Positions 34,588 through 45,074 are shown, counted from the stretch's first letter. The stretch is DNA of 64,000 bases from Ruminococcoides intestinihominis (GCF_040096285.1 NZ_JBBMEY010000002.1:56472-120471); one strand, 5' to 3'. Notes: generated by a model not told the origin, from the sequence alone. Numbers and translations are program-made.

Positions 34588-36471
34588 ATGAATATTAAAA
34601 AATACAGATTTGGCGAACCATTCTGTACAGACTCTACTGTAATTGATTTGCCAATTGAGAAGGAAAGCCCTGACTATATTTCTTTAAAAGAAGATAACCT
34701 ATTTATCTCTATGTCACTAAATGATAGTGATGCCATTTATGGTCTTGGTGAACAAATGGGTGGTATTAACAAAAGAGGCAGAAAGTATCGTTCATTCTGT
34801 TCAGATGACCCTTGCCACACAGAAGAAAAGGAAGCACTATACGGTGCACACAACTTCTTCATTATTAGTGGTGAAACAACAGTTGGTTACTTTATTGATT
34901 TTCCGGGTACTGTTCACTACGATATGGGCTTTACTGTTGAAGATGAAATTACAATTTCACTGGAAGGTAAAGACGCTGACTTCTATGTAATTAACGGTGA
35001 AAATGAACTTGAAGTTGTTAAGAACTTTAGAGAACTAATCGGTCAAAGTTATATGCCTCCAATGTGGGCATTTGGTTATCAGCAAAGCAGATGGAGCTAT
35101 GCTAACAAAGAACAGGTAGATGCAGTTGTAGATGGTTATGAAAAGGCAGATATTCCACTTGATTCTGTTATCCTTGACATTGACTATATGGACCACTACA
35201 AGGACTTTACAATTGATGACAAGGCATTCCCTAACTTCGAAAGTTATGTAGCAGAATTAAAGGAAAAGGGCATTAGACTAATTCCTATTATTGATGCAGG
35301 TGTTAGATGTGAAGATGGCTTTGATGTTTATGAAGAAGGTGTAAAGAACAACTACTTCTGCAAGGATAGAAACGGTGATGACTTTAAGGCAGCAGTATGG
35401 CCCGGTATTTGTTGTTTCCCAGATTATCTAAAGGCTGACACAAGAAAGTGGTTTGGTGACAAGTTCCATACACTAACTAACAAGGGTATTGAGGGTTTCT
35501 GGATTGATATGAATGAACCTGCTCTATTCTTCTCAATGGAAGGCTTTAAGAAAGCAGTTGACTTTGTTAAGCAGTATAACGGTGAAGACCTAGGTTGTTG
35601 GGACTTCTTTGAATACAGAGATCAGTTCTCTAAGCTATCTAACAGTATTGATGACTACAAGAATATGCACCACCTAGATGGCAAATACAGCCACTATGAT
35701 GTTCATAACCTATATGGTTATATGATGACAAGAGGTGTTGGTGAATGTTTGCCAAAGGATACTCTCCTATTCTCCAGAGCATCATGCATTGGCTCACATA
35801 GATACGGTGGTATTTGGACAGGTGACAACACATCTTGGTGGAGTCACATCCTACTTAACCTAAGAATGTTACCATCACTAAATATGTGTGGTTACATTTA
35901 TACAGGTGCTGACTGTGGTGGTTTTAATGGTAATGCAAGTAGAGAACTTGTAATCAGATGGATGCAATTATCTGTATTTACTCCACTATTTAGAAACCAC
36001 TCTGCTATTGGTACAAGAAATCAGGAAGCATATGCATTTAGCAATAACAAGGAATTTAAGGATGTTATTGAAGTTAGATACAGACTTATTCCTTACCTAT
36101 ATGACCTAGCTAAGAAATGTGCTGAAAACAATGAAATGATGTTTAAGCCACTTGCATTTGAATATAAGGATGCACTATCTAAGGAAACTGATGACCAGGT
36201 TCTTCTTGGTGATGAAGCTATGATTGCACCTGTTTACGAACAGAACAAATCAGGCAGAACAGTATATCTACCTGAAGAAATGACATTCTACAAGCTTTCA
36301 GGCAACAAGGTTGTACATAAAGAGAAACTTGAAAAAGGTGTTCACTTTGTAAATGTTGCACTAAATGAAGTACCTCTATTTGTACGAAAAGGCAAGAAAA
36401 TCCCACTATGCAACACAGGTAAAAATGTTGACAATCTTGACACAACAATTGTAGAATATCTAGAAGGTTAA
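34588..36471 (+). CDS. GH31 alpha-glucosidase, cytoplasmic
   Basis: Retaining glycosidase releasing glucose from alpha-linked oligosaccharides inside the cell; no signal peptide. The 627-aa protein has an N-terminal beta domain, the (beta/alpha)8 core with VILDIDYMDHYKDFT, the nucleophile in GFWIDMNEPA, the acid/base Asp in YGGIWTGDNTS, and FTPLFRNHSA. Together with the GH13 amylase and GlgB in this window it suggests active alpha-glucan metabolism. Exact linkage preference unknown. AGGAGAT precedes the ATG. Confidence 0.9.
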   Translation: MNIKKYRFGEPFCTDSTVIDLPIEKESPDYISLKEDNLFISMSLNDSDAIYGLGEQMGGINKRGRKYRSFCSDDPCHTEEKEALYGAHNFFIISGETTVGYFIDFPGTVHYDMGFTVEDEITISLEGKDADFYVINGENELEVVKNFRELIGQSYMPPMWAFGYQQSRWSYANKEQVDAVVDGYEKADIPLDSVILDIDYMDHYKDFTIDDKAFPNFESYVAELKEKGIRLIPIIDAGVRCEDGFDVYEEGVKNNYFCKDRNGDDFKAAVWPGICCFPDYLKADTRKWFGDKFHTLTNKGIEGFWIDMNEPALFFSMEGFKKAVDFVKQYNGEDLGCWDFFEYRDQFSKLSNSIDDYKNMHHLDGKYSHYDVHNLYGYMMTRGVGECLPKDTLLFSRASCIGSHRYGGIWTGDNTSWWSHILLNLRMLPSLNMCGYIYTGADCGGFNGNASRELVIRWMQLSVFTPLFRNHSAIGTRNQEAYAFSNNKEFKDVIEVRYRLIPYLYDLAKKCAENNEMMFKPLAFEYKDALSKETDDQVLLGDEAMIAPVYEQNKSGRTVYLPEEMTFYKLSGNKVVHKEKLEKGVHFVNVALNEVPLFVRKGKKIPLCNTGKNVDNLDTTIVEYLEG

Positions 36472-36487
36472 TTACTATTAATAACAA

Positions 36488-36522
36488 AAGCTGAGTTTGT
36501 AAAATCAAACTCAGCTTATTTT
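36488..36522 (+). terminator. Terminator after the GH31 gene
   Basis: A perfect 12-bp stem AAGCTGAGTTTG / CAAACTCAGCTT with a 6-nt loop, followed by ATTTTTATG. Confidence 0.9.
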
Positions 36523-36542
36523 TATGCACAGAATTATAACAA

Positions 36543-36566
36543 AAAAGGCACTGAAAACAGTGCCTT
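36543..36566 (-). terminator. Terminator after the 332-aa membrane protein gene
   Basis: Stem AAGGCACTG / CAGTGCCTT with a 4-nt loop; on the minus strand it runs into TTTTTTG just after the stop at 36571. Confidence 0.85.
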
Positions 36567-36570
36567 AATT

Positions 36571-37569
36571 TTATCTTTTATATTTATTTGGAATAATGAT
36601 TTCTGATGTATCCTGCTTTAGTTTTTTCTTCTTTGGCTTATCAGCAGGTTTTACATAATGAACATCTTTAAAATCTTCTTCATCATAATCATCACCGTAG
36701 TCCTCAGCACCACCGTGAGCTGACTTTGCATGAGAAGAAATATTCTGTGTTTCTTCAGGTTCTGCATTTGTATTGGAAGAAATTTCATCAAAGTTATCTT
36801 CTTCATCATCTTCAATAATTGCATGAGAACCACTAACATCAGATTTGTTAGATTTAACTTTTACATTAGGTAAACCTTTTCTCTTGTTTCTTATTTTCTT
36901 AATTGTAAAGATTACGAAAATTACAATACAGATTAAAGCTAATGCAAATGAAACTAATGCAAGAGTTGATGCCCAATTAAGATTATTAATGAAAGCATCC
37001 CAACCAGTAGCCTTTTCACTATTTTTAATATAGTCAAATGGGCTTGAGCTTTTACCTTTTGATTTATTTTTAGATAATTCTTTTGAGATTTTATCCCAGT
37101 CGCTATCTTTTAACTCAGTATCATCAATGTCTTTAACATTTTTGTATGTTGGAGTTGTTGTTTCTCCGGCATCAGCATTTTTATCGGTATTAGTGTTAGT
37201 ATCTGTATCAGTATTAGTATCAGAATTTGTATCACTACTACCGTCTGAAACTTCACCGTTATCGTCATAGAAATTGTAACTACCAGCATTACCATCATAA
37301 TTAGTGTTAGTATCGTTACTGTAATTATCAACTACCGGTGCTTCAGTATAATCCTGAGCATATGTATATGTATCAACATTATTGGCCGGTTCCTGTGACT
37401 GAGTATAAATCGGTTCTGTATTTACTACTGCCGGTGCAGTTGTATAGACTGCTTCTTGATTATTGTCAACATAGTCCTCAGCATTTGCTACTGTTGCAAA
37501 TGAAAGAGTAGTAATTGACAATACGCAAACTCCACATATACAGATAAATTTCTTTAATCTATTAATCAT
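36571..37569 (-). CDS. Secreted/membrane protein with low-complexity outer region
   Basis: A 332-aa protein with a signal peptide (1-30), an outer region rich in Asn, Asp, Thr and Tyr with a DTNSDTNTDTDTNTN run, one membrane helix (about 200-223), then a basic stretch and a strongly acidic cytoplasmic tail ending in a lysine-rich segment. No known domain is visible. It is 41 bp downstream of the foldase-like gene and likely cotranscribed. A role in envelope assembly is only suggested by that context. Confidence 0.65.
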   Translation of the reverse strand: MINRLKKFICICGVCVLSITTLSFATVANAEDYVDNNQEAVYTTAPAVVNTEPIYTQSQEPANNVDTYTYAQDYTEAPVVDNYSNDTNTNYDGNAGSYNFYDDNGEVSDGSSDTNSDTNTDTDTNTNTDKNADAGETTTPTYKNVKDIDDTELKDSDWDKISKELSKNKSKGKSSSPFDYIKNSEKATGWDAFINNLNWASTLALVSFALALICIVIFVIFTIKKIRNKRKGLPNVKVKSNKSDVSGSHAIIEDDEEDNFDEISSNTNAEPEETQNISSHAKSAHGGAEDYGDDYDEEDFKDVHYVKPADKPKKKKLKQDTSEIIIPNKYKR

Positions 37570-37610
37570 AAAAAGTAGCTCCGTACTGTTAGAAAATTGT
37601 TTAACAAATC

Positions 37611-38816
37611 TTACTTAGAAGAAGTTGTTGTTGTGCTTGTCTCTTCTGGCTTTTCCCAGAACATATCAGGGTCATACTTATTAACTACAGATTCGTTTAC
37701 TTCACACTTAAGTGCCTTAGCTTCTTTCTGTAGGAATTTGTTGTAATCATCATTCTTCATTTTTTGAAGAACATTCTTCCTAGTAGAATCATCCTTAGTT
37801 AGATATTCCTTTTCGCCATCCTTAGTGTTTTGCTTCTGGATAACATAAATTGTCTTGGAATCATCTTTACCGATTGTAACAGCCTTAGCTTCGTTAACTT
37901 TCATATCAACAAGCTTCTTAGCTACATCTTCACCAATTGAAGAAGAACTTAGGTTGTCCTTATCAAGTAGTTCACAACCCTTTTGAACTGTATCACTAGC
38001 CTTTGAAGAACTCTTTGTAGCCTTTAGATACTTTGTACACTGATCTTCCATTGTTGAACCGTTGTTAATAGCCTTAGCATAAGATTCTGCATCAGATGTT
38101 AACTGCTTCTGCTTCTTAGAATCATAAGCCTTTGATGTCTGCTGACCTGATTTATCAGTTGTTGTTTCTGATAGAGGTACTGTAAAGTATGTGTAGTATG
38201 TGTAGTTGTCATCAAAGAACTTCTGTAGGTCTGAGTCAGGAACTTCTTCTGAACCACCCTTACCATACATTAAATCAAATAACTTCTGCTGTTTACCGGA
38301 CATATTGTACTGTAGTTCCTGATAGCTTTCCTTAGAAATACCATAAGGTTCCAGAATATCCTGTTCCGGTGTTGTTGAGTAACCCATCTGTGAGTAATAC
38401 TCAGCCATATAACCCAGTGTCCAGTCCTTTTCAGCCTGTTCAGCATAAGATGCTTCATCAACTGTAGCATTTAGACTATCTAGCTTACTGTCAAGATAAA
38501 GAGCTTCTCTAAGAGTTAAATCAGCTTTATCCTTAATCCAATCAGAAGCTACTGCTTCCTTACCGTCATCATCCTTAATCTTTAAATCAAGGAAACTTTC
38601 GTCTTTCTTGTAACCATCTGCTTTCTCAGCATAAGTCTTAGCCTGGTTATAAGCATTGAAAAGAGCAAAAATATAAACACCAATTGCCTTTTCATTTTTG
38701 CCTTCTTTGTAAGACCATTGAGCCTTTGTACTGATTGGAGTACAAGCTGCTGCTGATACCATAATTGCACCTGCAACTGTACCAGCCATTACTTTTTTAA
38801 TATTCTTAAAATTCAT
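37611..38816 (-). CDS. Foldase-like lipoprotein (PrsA/SurA type)
   Basis: A 401-aa exported lipoprotein: signal peptide with lipobox SAAAC (Cys about residue 25), an alpha-helical N-terminal part like the chaperone region of SurA/PrsA (LREALYLDSKLDSL, DLQKFFDDNY), and a C-terminal region with parvulin-like features (AKKLVDMKVNEAKAVTIG ... IYVIQKQ) but no clear active site. Genes of this kind often follow mfd in Clostridia. The start at 38816 has GGCAGGT upstream; the ATG at 38849 precedes it. Confidence 0.7.
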   Translation of the reverse strand: MNFKNIKKVMAGTVAGAIMVSAAACTPISTKAQWSYKEGKNEKAIGVYIFALFNAYNQAKTYAEKADGYKKDESFLDLKIKDDDGKEAVASDWIKDKADLTLREALYLDSKLDSLNATVDEASYAEQAEKDWTLGYMAEYYSQMGYSTTPEQDILEPYGISKESYQELQYNMSGKQQKLFDLMYGKGGSEEVPDSDLQKFFDDNYTYYTYFTVPLSETTTDKSGQQTSKAYDSKKQKQLTSDAESYAKAINNGSTMEDQCTKYLKATKSSSKASDTVQKGCELLDKDNLSSSSIGEDVAKKLVDMKVNEAKAVTIGKDDSKTIYVIQKQNTKDGEKEYLTKDDSTRKNVLQKMKNDDYNKFLQKEAKALKCEVNESVVNKYDPDMFWEKPEETSTTTTSSK

Positions 38817-38971
38817 TTGATTATACCTGCCTTTAGGATAAGATAACATAATAATATAACATAAGTTGTATTATACAATAATTCAATCAAAAAGTCCATA
38901 AAAAACACTAAAAATTCATAAAATCAACGATTTTTTCTTTATTTTTGTACTTTTATGTAGGAATTTGTCTA

Positions 38972-41900
38972 TTATTTCTCCCAGAATAATTCTGTTAAAG
39001 AACTAAGACCGTTTTTGTTCTTGTCAACTTTAAGTGTAATATATGGGTTTTCTGATGGTGTTAATATAGCTTTGCCGTTAGCATTGCCTATTAATTTATA
39101 AAGTTCCGGATTTTTCAAATCGTTTACTTTCAATATAATATTGCTTTCACTTTGCTTAATATCATAGATACCACATTCTTTTGCTTTGTTCCTTGTTAAT
39201 GCAATATCACAAAGACCAATTACAGATTGTGGCATATCACCATATCTGTCACAAAGTTCATCAACTACATCATCATAGTCATCAGGAGTTTTTATATCTG
39301 CTATTCGTTTATAAGCATCAAGTCTTAGAGATAGACTTTCAATATAGCTTTCAGGAATATGGGCATCCATCTGAATATCAACAGTACATTCATTTGTATC
39401 AGTTGGTTTAATCTCTCCCTTTTCTTCCTTAACTGCTTCATTAAGTAGCTTTAGGTACATATCGTAACCAACATCCTCCATATGACCATGTTGTTGACCA
39501 CTTAGGATATTACCTGCACCTCTAAGTTCAAGATCACGCATTGCAATCTTGTAACCACTACCAAACTCAGTAAACTCTCTAATTGCATTAAGTCTTCTTT
39601 GGCTAATATCAGAAAGCACCTTATGAGGGTTAAATGTAAAGTATGCATAAGCTCTACGGCTACTTCTGCCAACTCTACCTCTTAACTGATGAAGTTGAGA
39701 AAGTCCCATATTATCTGCATTTTCAATAATTAAGGTATTTGCATTTGGTAAGTCAATACCTGTTTCAATAATTGTTGTACATACAAGCACATTGATTTCT
39801 TGGTTCAACATTCTTGCCCAAATATCAGACAATTCATGTTCAGACATTTTACCATGAGCAACTGCAATTTTAGCTTCCGGTATTGCTTCTGAAATTGCAA
39901 CTGCCTTTGCGTTGATACTTTCTGTATTGTTATGAAGATAGAAAACCTGTCCCCCACGCCTTAGTTCTCTTCTAATTGCTTCGTGGAGAATTGCAGGTTC
40001 ATGCTCAAGTACATAGGTTTGTACCGGTTGTCTGTTGGTTGGTGCTTCTTCCAATACAGACATATCACGAATACCACTCATAGCCATATTAAGTGTTCGT
40101 GGAATAGGTGTAGCTGACAAAGTTAGTACATCAACATTCTTACAAATTTCTTTAAATCTCTCTTTATGAGCAACACCAAATCTTTGTTCTTCATCAATAA
40201 TTGCAAGTCCTAAGTCGTGGAAAGTAACATCCTTTTGTACCAGTCTATGAGTACCCACTACAATATCAACTTCACCACGCTTTAGCTTTTCAACAATTTC
40301 TTTCTGTTGTTTTGCAGTTCTAAATCTACTTAGCAGTTCAATTCTTACCGGATAACCGTCAAATCTATTGATAATAGTCTGATAATGTTGCCATGCAAGG
40401 ATTGTTGTTGGACAAAGAATTGCACATTGTTTACTGTCACAAACACACTTAAAGGCTGCTCTCAATGCAACTTCAGTTTTACCAAAACCAACATCACCAC
40501 AAAGTAGTCTATCCATTGGAGCAAGTCGTTCCATATCACCTTTGATTTCATCAGTACATCGCAATTGGTCAGGTGTTTCATCATACATAAACTTGGCTTC
40601 AAAGTCCCTTTGCCACTCACCGTCAGGTGAAAAAGCATAGCCCTTAGCTTTCATTCGCTCTGTATACAGCTTAGAAAGTTCCTTAGCCATATCCTTTACT
40701 GCTGAACGAACTCTGGTCTTTGCTTTCTGCCATTCACTGCCACCTAGTTTAGATAACTTTACATGTTCATTATCCCTAGGACCAATGTACTTTGCTACCA
40801 AATCAAGCTGAGTTACCGGTACATAAAGTACATCACCTTTTGCATAAGTGATTTTGATATAGTCTTTCTTTACACCTTGTACTTCTAGGTTATGAATACC
40901 ACTAAAGATACCTATACCATGAGTTGAATGAACTACATAATCACCATTGTTTAATTCTGATAAAGAATAAATTTCTTGACCTTGCTTTTTTCGCTGTACT
41001 TTTCTTTTAGGCTTTTGCACTGACTGACCATATGTTATTAAGTGGAAGTCAGTTTGTAATAGTTCAAAACCTGTTGACAAAGCACCTTCCATAACATAAA
41101 TGTTACCTTGTTCAGCTTTCTTTAAGTCTGTTACAAACTGTGCTTTAAAACCTTTTTCTTTTAATTCTTCTGTAAGATTTCTACCTGACTTTTCTGTACC
41201 TGCAAGAATTGCAACAGTAGTTCTTTCCTTAAAGAATTCATTTAAATCTTCACAAAGTACAGTTAATAAACCATTCCATGGTGCAACTTGCTTTACATTA
41301 AATGAAACAATATCACTTAAAGGTAAATCAAAATGACCACTGGTAAAGTTATCCATAAAAATTGTATGTCTGGTGTTTACAATTTCCAAAAATTCCTTAT
41401 AGTCCATTGAGAACTTATCAAGACCTCTGCAAAGAATACCATCTTCAAAGTATTCTTTCATATCCTCTTTATACTGAAATTCCATAGACTTTACTCTATC
41501 AGAAATATTAGTGTGTTCACTGATAAAGATAAAATCTTCTTCATCAACATAGTCAAGGACAGTTGCAGGTTTCTTATATACTAAAGAAATGTACTTATCA
41601 AGGATAGTTAGGTTTACACCATTGGCAATATTTTCAGCCTCTCTATAGAGAGTTTCCTTTGCTTTTTCAGTTTTTTCACTTCTTAGTAAATTAGCTTTCT
41701 TAACTATTTTTTCAGAAAGTTCTGCTTTGTTTTCCACAAGAATTTCATTTGATGGGGAAAGTAAAATACTATCCACCTTGTCAAATCTTCTTTGGGTAAG
41801 AATATCAAAATGGTTGATAGAGTCGATTTCATCACCCCAAAATTCTACACGAACAGGGTTTTCGCTATCCGGTACAAATAAATCAAGAATACCACCTCTC

Positions 41901-42418
41901 AGTGCAAATTGACCTGTACCCTCAACCATATCTGTACGCTCATAACCAAGCAAATTAAGAGCCTCTACACATTGTTCTGTAGAGATTTGCTGACCTTGTT
42001 TTAAGTGAAGTGTAGCTTTTTTTAATATTTCCGGTGGAATAGTATATTGAAGTAATGCATCAATTGTACCTACCACAATATCACATTCACCTGTTAAAAG
42101 TTTTGTAAGAACCTTTAACCTTTGGTGTTCGTATTCCCTGGAAATACCACTAACTTCTCTAAAATTAAAGTCTCTTTGAGGATATACACAAGCCTTGTAA
42201 CCCATCATACATAGGTCATTACAAAATACTTGTGCTTCCTTTTCATCACCGGCAACACAAAAAGCTCTGGCATCGTTATAATGACAGAGCGTTCCTATGA
42301 TATTTGATTTAAAACCTGAATTAAGTGCTGTTACTGCAACTGCACCTTTTAACTTTGCATAAGAATTTAGTTTTTGAAAATTCTTTAACTGTGCAACACA
42401 ATCAAATAAAAATTCCAT
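38972..42418 (-). CDS. mfd: Transcription-repair coupling factor
   Basis: DNA translocase that removes stalled RNA polymerase and recruits UvrA. The 1148-aa protein has UvrB-like N-terminal modules, the RNA polymerase-interacting domain (GDYVVHSTHGIGIFSG), a helicase core with P-loop GDVGFGKTEVALRAAF, DEEQRFGV, SATPIPRTLNMA, and motif VI LRGRVGRSSRRAYAY, and a C-terminal TRCF domain. Order pth-mfd is the common Firmicutes arrangement; the gap to pth is 22 bp. Confidence 0.97.
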   Translation of the reverse strand: MEFLFDCVAQLKNFQKLNSYAKLKGAVAVTALNSGFKSNIIGTLCHYNDARAFCVAGDEKEAQVFCNDLCMMGYKACVYPQRDFNFREVSGISREYEHQRLKVLTKLLTGECDIVVGTIDALLQYTIPPEILKKATLHLKQGQQISTEQCVEALNLLGYERTDMVEGTGQFALRGGILDLFVPDSENPVRVEFWGDEIDSINHFDILTQRRFDKVDSILLSPSNEILVENKAELSEKIVKKANLLRSEKTEKAKETLYREAENIANGVNLTILDKYISLVYKKPATVLDYVDEEDFIFISEHTNISDRVKSMEFQYKEDMKEYFEDGILCRGLDKFSMDYKEFLEIVNTRHTIFMDNFTSGHFDLPLSDIVSFNVKQVAPWNGLLTVLCEDLNEFFKERTTVAILAGTEKSGRNLTEELKEKGFKAQFVTDLKKAEQGNIYVMEGALSTGFELLQTDFHLITYGQSVQKPKRKVQRKKQGQEIYSLSELNNGDYVVHSTHGIGIFSGIHNLEVQGVKKDYIKITYAKGDVLYVPVTQLDLVAKYIGPRDNEHVKLSKLGGSEWQKAKTRVRSAVKDMAKELSKLYTERMKAKGYAFSPDGEWQRDFEAKFMYDETPDQLRCTDEIKGDMERLAPMDRLLCGDVGFGKTEVALRAAFKCVCDSKQCAILCPTTILAWQHYQTIINRFDGYPVRIELLSRFRTAKQQKEIVEKLKRGEVDIVVGTHRLVQKDVTFHDLGLAIIDEEQRFGVAHKERFKEICKNVDVLTLSATPIPRTLNMAMSGIRDMSVLEEAPTNRQPVQTYVLEHEPAILHEAIRRELRRGGQVFYLHNNTESINAKAVAISEAIPEAKIAVAHGKMSEHELSDIWARMLNQEINVLVCTTIIETGIDLPNANTLIIENADNMGLSQLHQLRGRVGRSSRRAYAYFTFNPHKVLSDISQRRLNAIREFTEFGSGYKIAMRDLELRGAGNILSGQQHGHMEDVGYDMYLKLLNEAVKEEKGEIKPTDTNECTVDIQMDAHIPESYIESLSLRLDAYKRIADIKTPDDYDDVVDELCDRYGDMPQSVIGLCDIALTRNKAKECGIYDIKQSESNIILKVNDLKNPELYKLIGNANGKAILTPSENPYITLKVDKNKNGLSSLTELFWEK

Positions 42419-42440
42419 TATTCACCTGCATATTATTAGG

Positions 42441-43037
42441 TTAGGAATTAAACAAATTCATTGCCTTATCAACATTACCGTCAATAATGTACTTAATAGC
42501 CTCACAACAATTATCGGCCATTTTATCAATCAGTTTAATTTCGTCACCTGTAAATTTTGAAAGAACCCAAGCAGCCAAATCATAGTCTGGATGAGGTTTC
42601 TTTCCTATACCTACCTTTATGCGAGGGAAAGTATCTTTACCACTTAGATAAATAATGTTCTTAACACCATTTTGTCCACCGTGGCTACCTTTTCGGCGTA
42701 TTCTCATCTTTCCAACATCAAGGGATATATCATCAAATATTAATATCACATTCTCAGGGGGGATTTTGTAGAAATTCATAGCCTCTACAACAGCTTGACC
42801 ACTATTATTCATATATGTCTGTGGTTTCATTAGTAAAACCTTTTTACCGTCAATAGTACATTCACCTACAAGTGACTTGTACTTAATACGGTTTACATCA
42901 CAAGAAAACTTTTCTGCGATTTTATCAAGACAGATAAAGCCTGTGTTGTGACGGGTATTCTCGTACTTTTTGTCCGGATTACCAAGACCAACAACCATAT
43001 ATTCAATAGAAGAACTAAATTTCTTTTTACCAAACAT
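42441..43037 (-). CDS. pth: Peptidyl-tRNA hydrolase
   Basis: Frees tRNA from stalled peptidyl-tRNA. The 198-aa protein has VVGLGNPDKKYENTRHNTGF (catalytic His), MKPQTYMNNSG and the DDISLDVGKMRIRRKGSHGGQNG loop (read in parts). The start at 43037 has AGGTGAT upstream and lies downstream of the prs terminator; the in-frame ATG at 43064 is inside that hairpin. A 10-residue basic N-terminal extension precedes the normal fold. Confidence 0.95.
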   Translation of the reverse strand: MFGKKKFSSSIEYMVVGLGNPDKKYENTRHNTGFICLDKIAEKFSCDVNRIKYKSLVGECTIDGKKVLLMKPQTYMNNSGQAVVEAMNFYKIPPENVILIFDDISLDVGKMRIRRKGSHGGQNGVKNIIYLSGKDTFPRIKVGIGKKPHPDYDLAAWVLSKFTGDEIKLIDKMADNCCEAIKYIIDGNVDKAMNLFNS

Positions 43038-43055
43038 TTTATCACCTAAAAAATA

Positions 43056-43079
43056 AAGGGGCACTAAAGAGCACCCCTT
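43056..43079 (-). terminator. Terminator (partial) between prs and pth
   Basis: Stem AAGGGG / CCCCTT closing a 12-nt loop, followed on the minus strand by TATTTTTTAG. It may attenuate rather than stop transcription into pth, as no strong promoter is seen between them. Confidence 0.65.
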
Positions 43080-43101
43080 AAAAAGTTAAAATAATTATCA
43101 A

Positions 43102-44061
43102 TTATGAGTTGATTGGAGAAACAGGCTTGTCAGAATAAATTCTTTCAATAGCTTCTGCAAATACAGGAGCAACAGGAAGAATAGTGAACTTATCAAGCAT
43201 CTTGTCTTCTGGGATAGGCACTGTATCAAGAAGAACAACTTCCTTAATAGGACTCTTCTTAATTCTGTCAATAGCAGGACCTGATAGAACTGCGTGAGTT
43301 GCACAAGCAGTAACATCAACAGCACCACCCTTTTCGATGATAGCTTCAGCAGCGTTACATAGTGTACCGGCTGTATCAATCATATCATCAACTAGGATAA
43401 CTCTCTTGCCCTTAGCATCACCAATAATGTTCATAACTTCAGAAACATTAGCTTTCTGGCGTCTCTTATCAATAATAGCAAGACCACAACCGATTTTAGC
43501 TGCAAAGTTTCTTGCTCTTGTAACTGAACCAAGGTCTGGGGAAACAACAACATAATCATCTGCGTTTGTACCCATCTTTTCTCTCATATGTGCTGCAAGA
43601 ATTGGAGCACCGATTAGGTGGTCAACAGGAATGTTGAAGAAGCCCTGAATCTGATTTGCATGAAGATCCATTGTTAGGATTCTGTCAGCACCGGCAGCAG
43701 TAATAATATCTGCACAAAGTTTAGCTGAGATTGGATCTCTAGCCTTTGCTTTTCTGTCCTGACGAGCATAACCGAAGTAAGGCATAACTGCAGTAATTCT
43801 ACCGGCAGAAGCTCTCTTCATAGCATCAATCATAATTAGCATTTCCATAAGATTATCATTTACAGGTGTACATGTTGACTGTACAATAAAGCAATCAGAA
43901 CCTCTTACAGACTCGTTAAGTGAAACTGCAATTTCACCGTCAGAGAATGTACAGCAATTGCTTTTTCCAAGTGGAAGTCCAAGACAACCTGCGATTCCCT
44001 GTGCTACATCCTTATTAGATGAGCCGGAGAAAATCTTAATGTCTTTACCATTGAAATTCAT
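43102..44061 (-). CDS. prs: Ribose-phosphate pyrophosphokinase
   Basis: Makes PRPP from ribose 5-phosphate and ATP. The 319-aa length and motifs fit class I: QSTCTPVNDNLMEML, PYFGYARQDRKAKARDPI, VVSPDLGSVTRARNFA, and the PRPP-binding loop VILVDDMIDTAGTL. It lies 67 bp after the glmU-like gene, as in the Bacillus glmU-prs cluster. Confidence 0.96.
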   Translation of the reverse strand: MNFNGKDIKIFSGSSNKDVAQGIAGCLGLPLGKSNCCTFSDGEIAVSLNESVRGSDCFIVQSTCTPVNDNLMEMLIMIDAMKRASAGRITAVMPYFGYARQDRKAKARDPISAKLCADIITAAGADRILTMDLHANQIQGFFNIPVDHLIGAPILAAHMREKMGTNADDYVVVSPDLGSVTRARNFAAKIGCGLAIIDKRRQKANVSEVMNIIGDAKGKRVILVDDMIDTAGTLCNAAEAIIEKGGAVDVTACATHAVLSGPAIDRIKKSPIKEVVLLDTVPIPEDKMLDKFTILPVAPVFAEAIERIYSDKPVSPINS

Positions 44062-44128
44062 TTTTTAATCCCCTTACCTATGTTTGTTTTTAGTTTATAT
44101 ATAAAATTTAACAAGTAAATTTAATACC

Positions 44129-44875
44129 TTATTTATAGCCTTTGCTCTTAGCAATTTCGTTAAGTTCCTTTAACTGTTCAGGGTCATTAGCACCTAAAAC
44201 AGTATCAGGGTTGCTTGAAACAAATGCTGAAACAACTTCATTCTTATCTAATAGAAGTTTTAGTGCATCAGGAAGATAATATTCCTTAGCATTGTTATCA
44301 CTTTTAATTTCGCCTAAAACAGAAAGTAACTTTTCGCAGTTAAACCAAAAACCACCTGAGTTGATTTCATTAATTTTCTTTTCTTCTTCGTTACAATCTT
44401 TCTGCTCAACAATTTTTAGGAAATTGTTGTTTTCATCTCTGACAATTCTACCGTAACCTGTAGGGTCAGAAACTTTAGCTGAAATTACTGTTGCAACACT
44501 ACCCTTTTCTGTATGAAGAGCAAGTGCATCGGAAATAGTCTTTGCATCCATAAAAGGAGCATCACCGTTTAGAATAACAACATTGCCACTGTGCTTTTCC
44601 AAAAAATCCTTAGCCATCATTACTGCATGACCTGTACCAAGACGCTCAGCTTGATAAACAGTTTCTACTTCAAAAGGAAGCGAACTTACAAATTCATCAA
44701 TACATTCCTTCTTGTAGCCTTTTACTACACATATGTCATCAACACCGGCTGACTTTACTGAGTCGATAACCCATCTTAACATTGGCTTTCCCAAAACTTC
44801 TGACATTGGTTTAGGAAGGTTACTTTTCATTCTTTTACCTTCGCCACCTGCCAAAATAATTGCACAGTTACTCAT
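44129..44875 (-). CDS. Single-domain GlmU-like N-acetylglucosamine-1-phosphate uridylyltransferase
   Basis: A nucleotidyltransferase likely making UDP-GlcNAc for peptidoglycan. The 248-aa protein has the LAGGEGKRMKSNLPKPM signature, QAERLGTGHAVMMA, LNGDAPFM and the GYGRIVRDE strand, all of the GlmU N-terminal domain. Full-length GlmU is about 455 aa with a C-terminal hexapeptide acetyltransferase; that domain is absent here and no separate one is next door. The position before prs-pth-mfd supports the assignment. Confidence 0.85.
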   Translation of the reverse strand: MSNCAIILAGGEGKRMKSNLPKPMSEVLGKPMLRWVIDSVKSAGVDDICVVKGYKKECIDEFVSSLPFEVETVYQAERLGTGHAVMMAKDFLEKHSGNVVILNGDAPFMDAKTISDALALHTEKGSVATVISAKVSDPTGYGRIVRDENNNFLKIVEQKDCNEEEKKINEINSGGFWFNCEKLLSVLGEIKSDNNAKEYYLPDALKLLLDKNEVVSAFVSSNPDTVLGANDPEQLKELNEIAKSKGYK

Positions 44876-45074
44876 AATATACTCTCTCTTTCTATGCTAT
44901 ACACATAATAAGACACTACTATTATCCCACAATTCCTCAAATTTTCAAGTACAAATCCAAAAAAACTGAAAAAATTCTTAAATTTTTAACATATTACACA
45001 ATATACATTACAAAAAATCTCCACTTTTTATAAGAAATATTTTTCCAAAAATGTGGCTATTTTTTTATTTTTTT

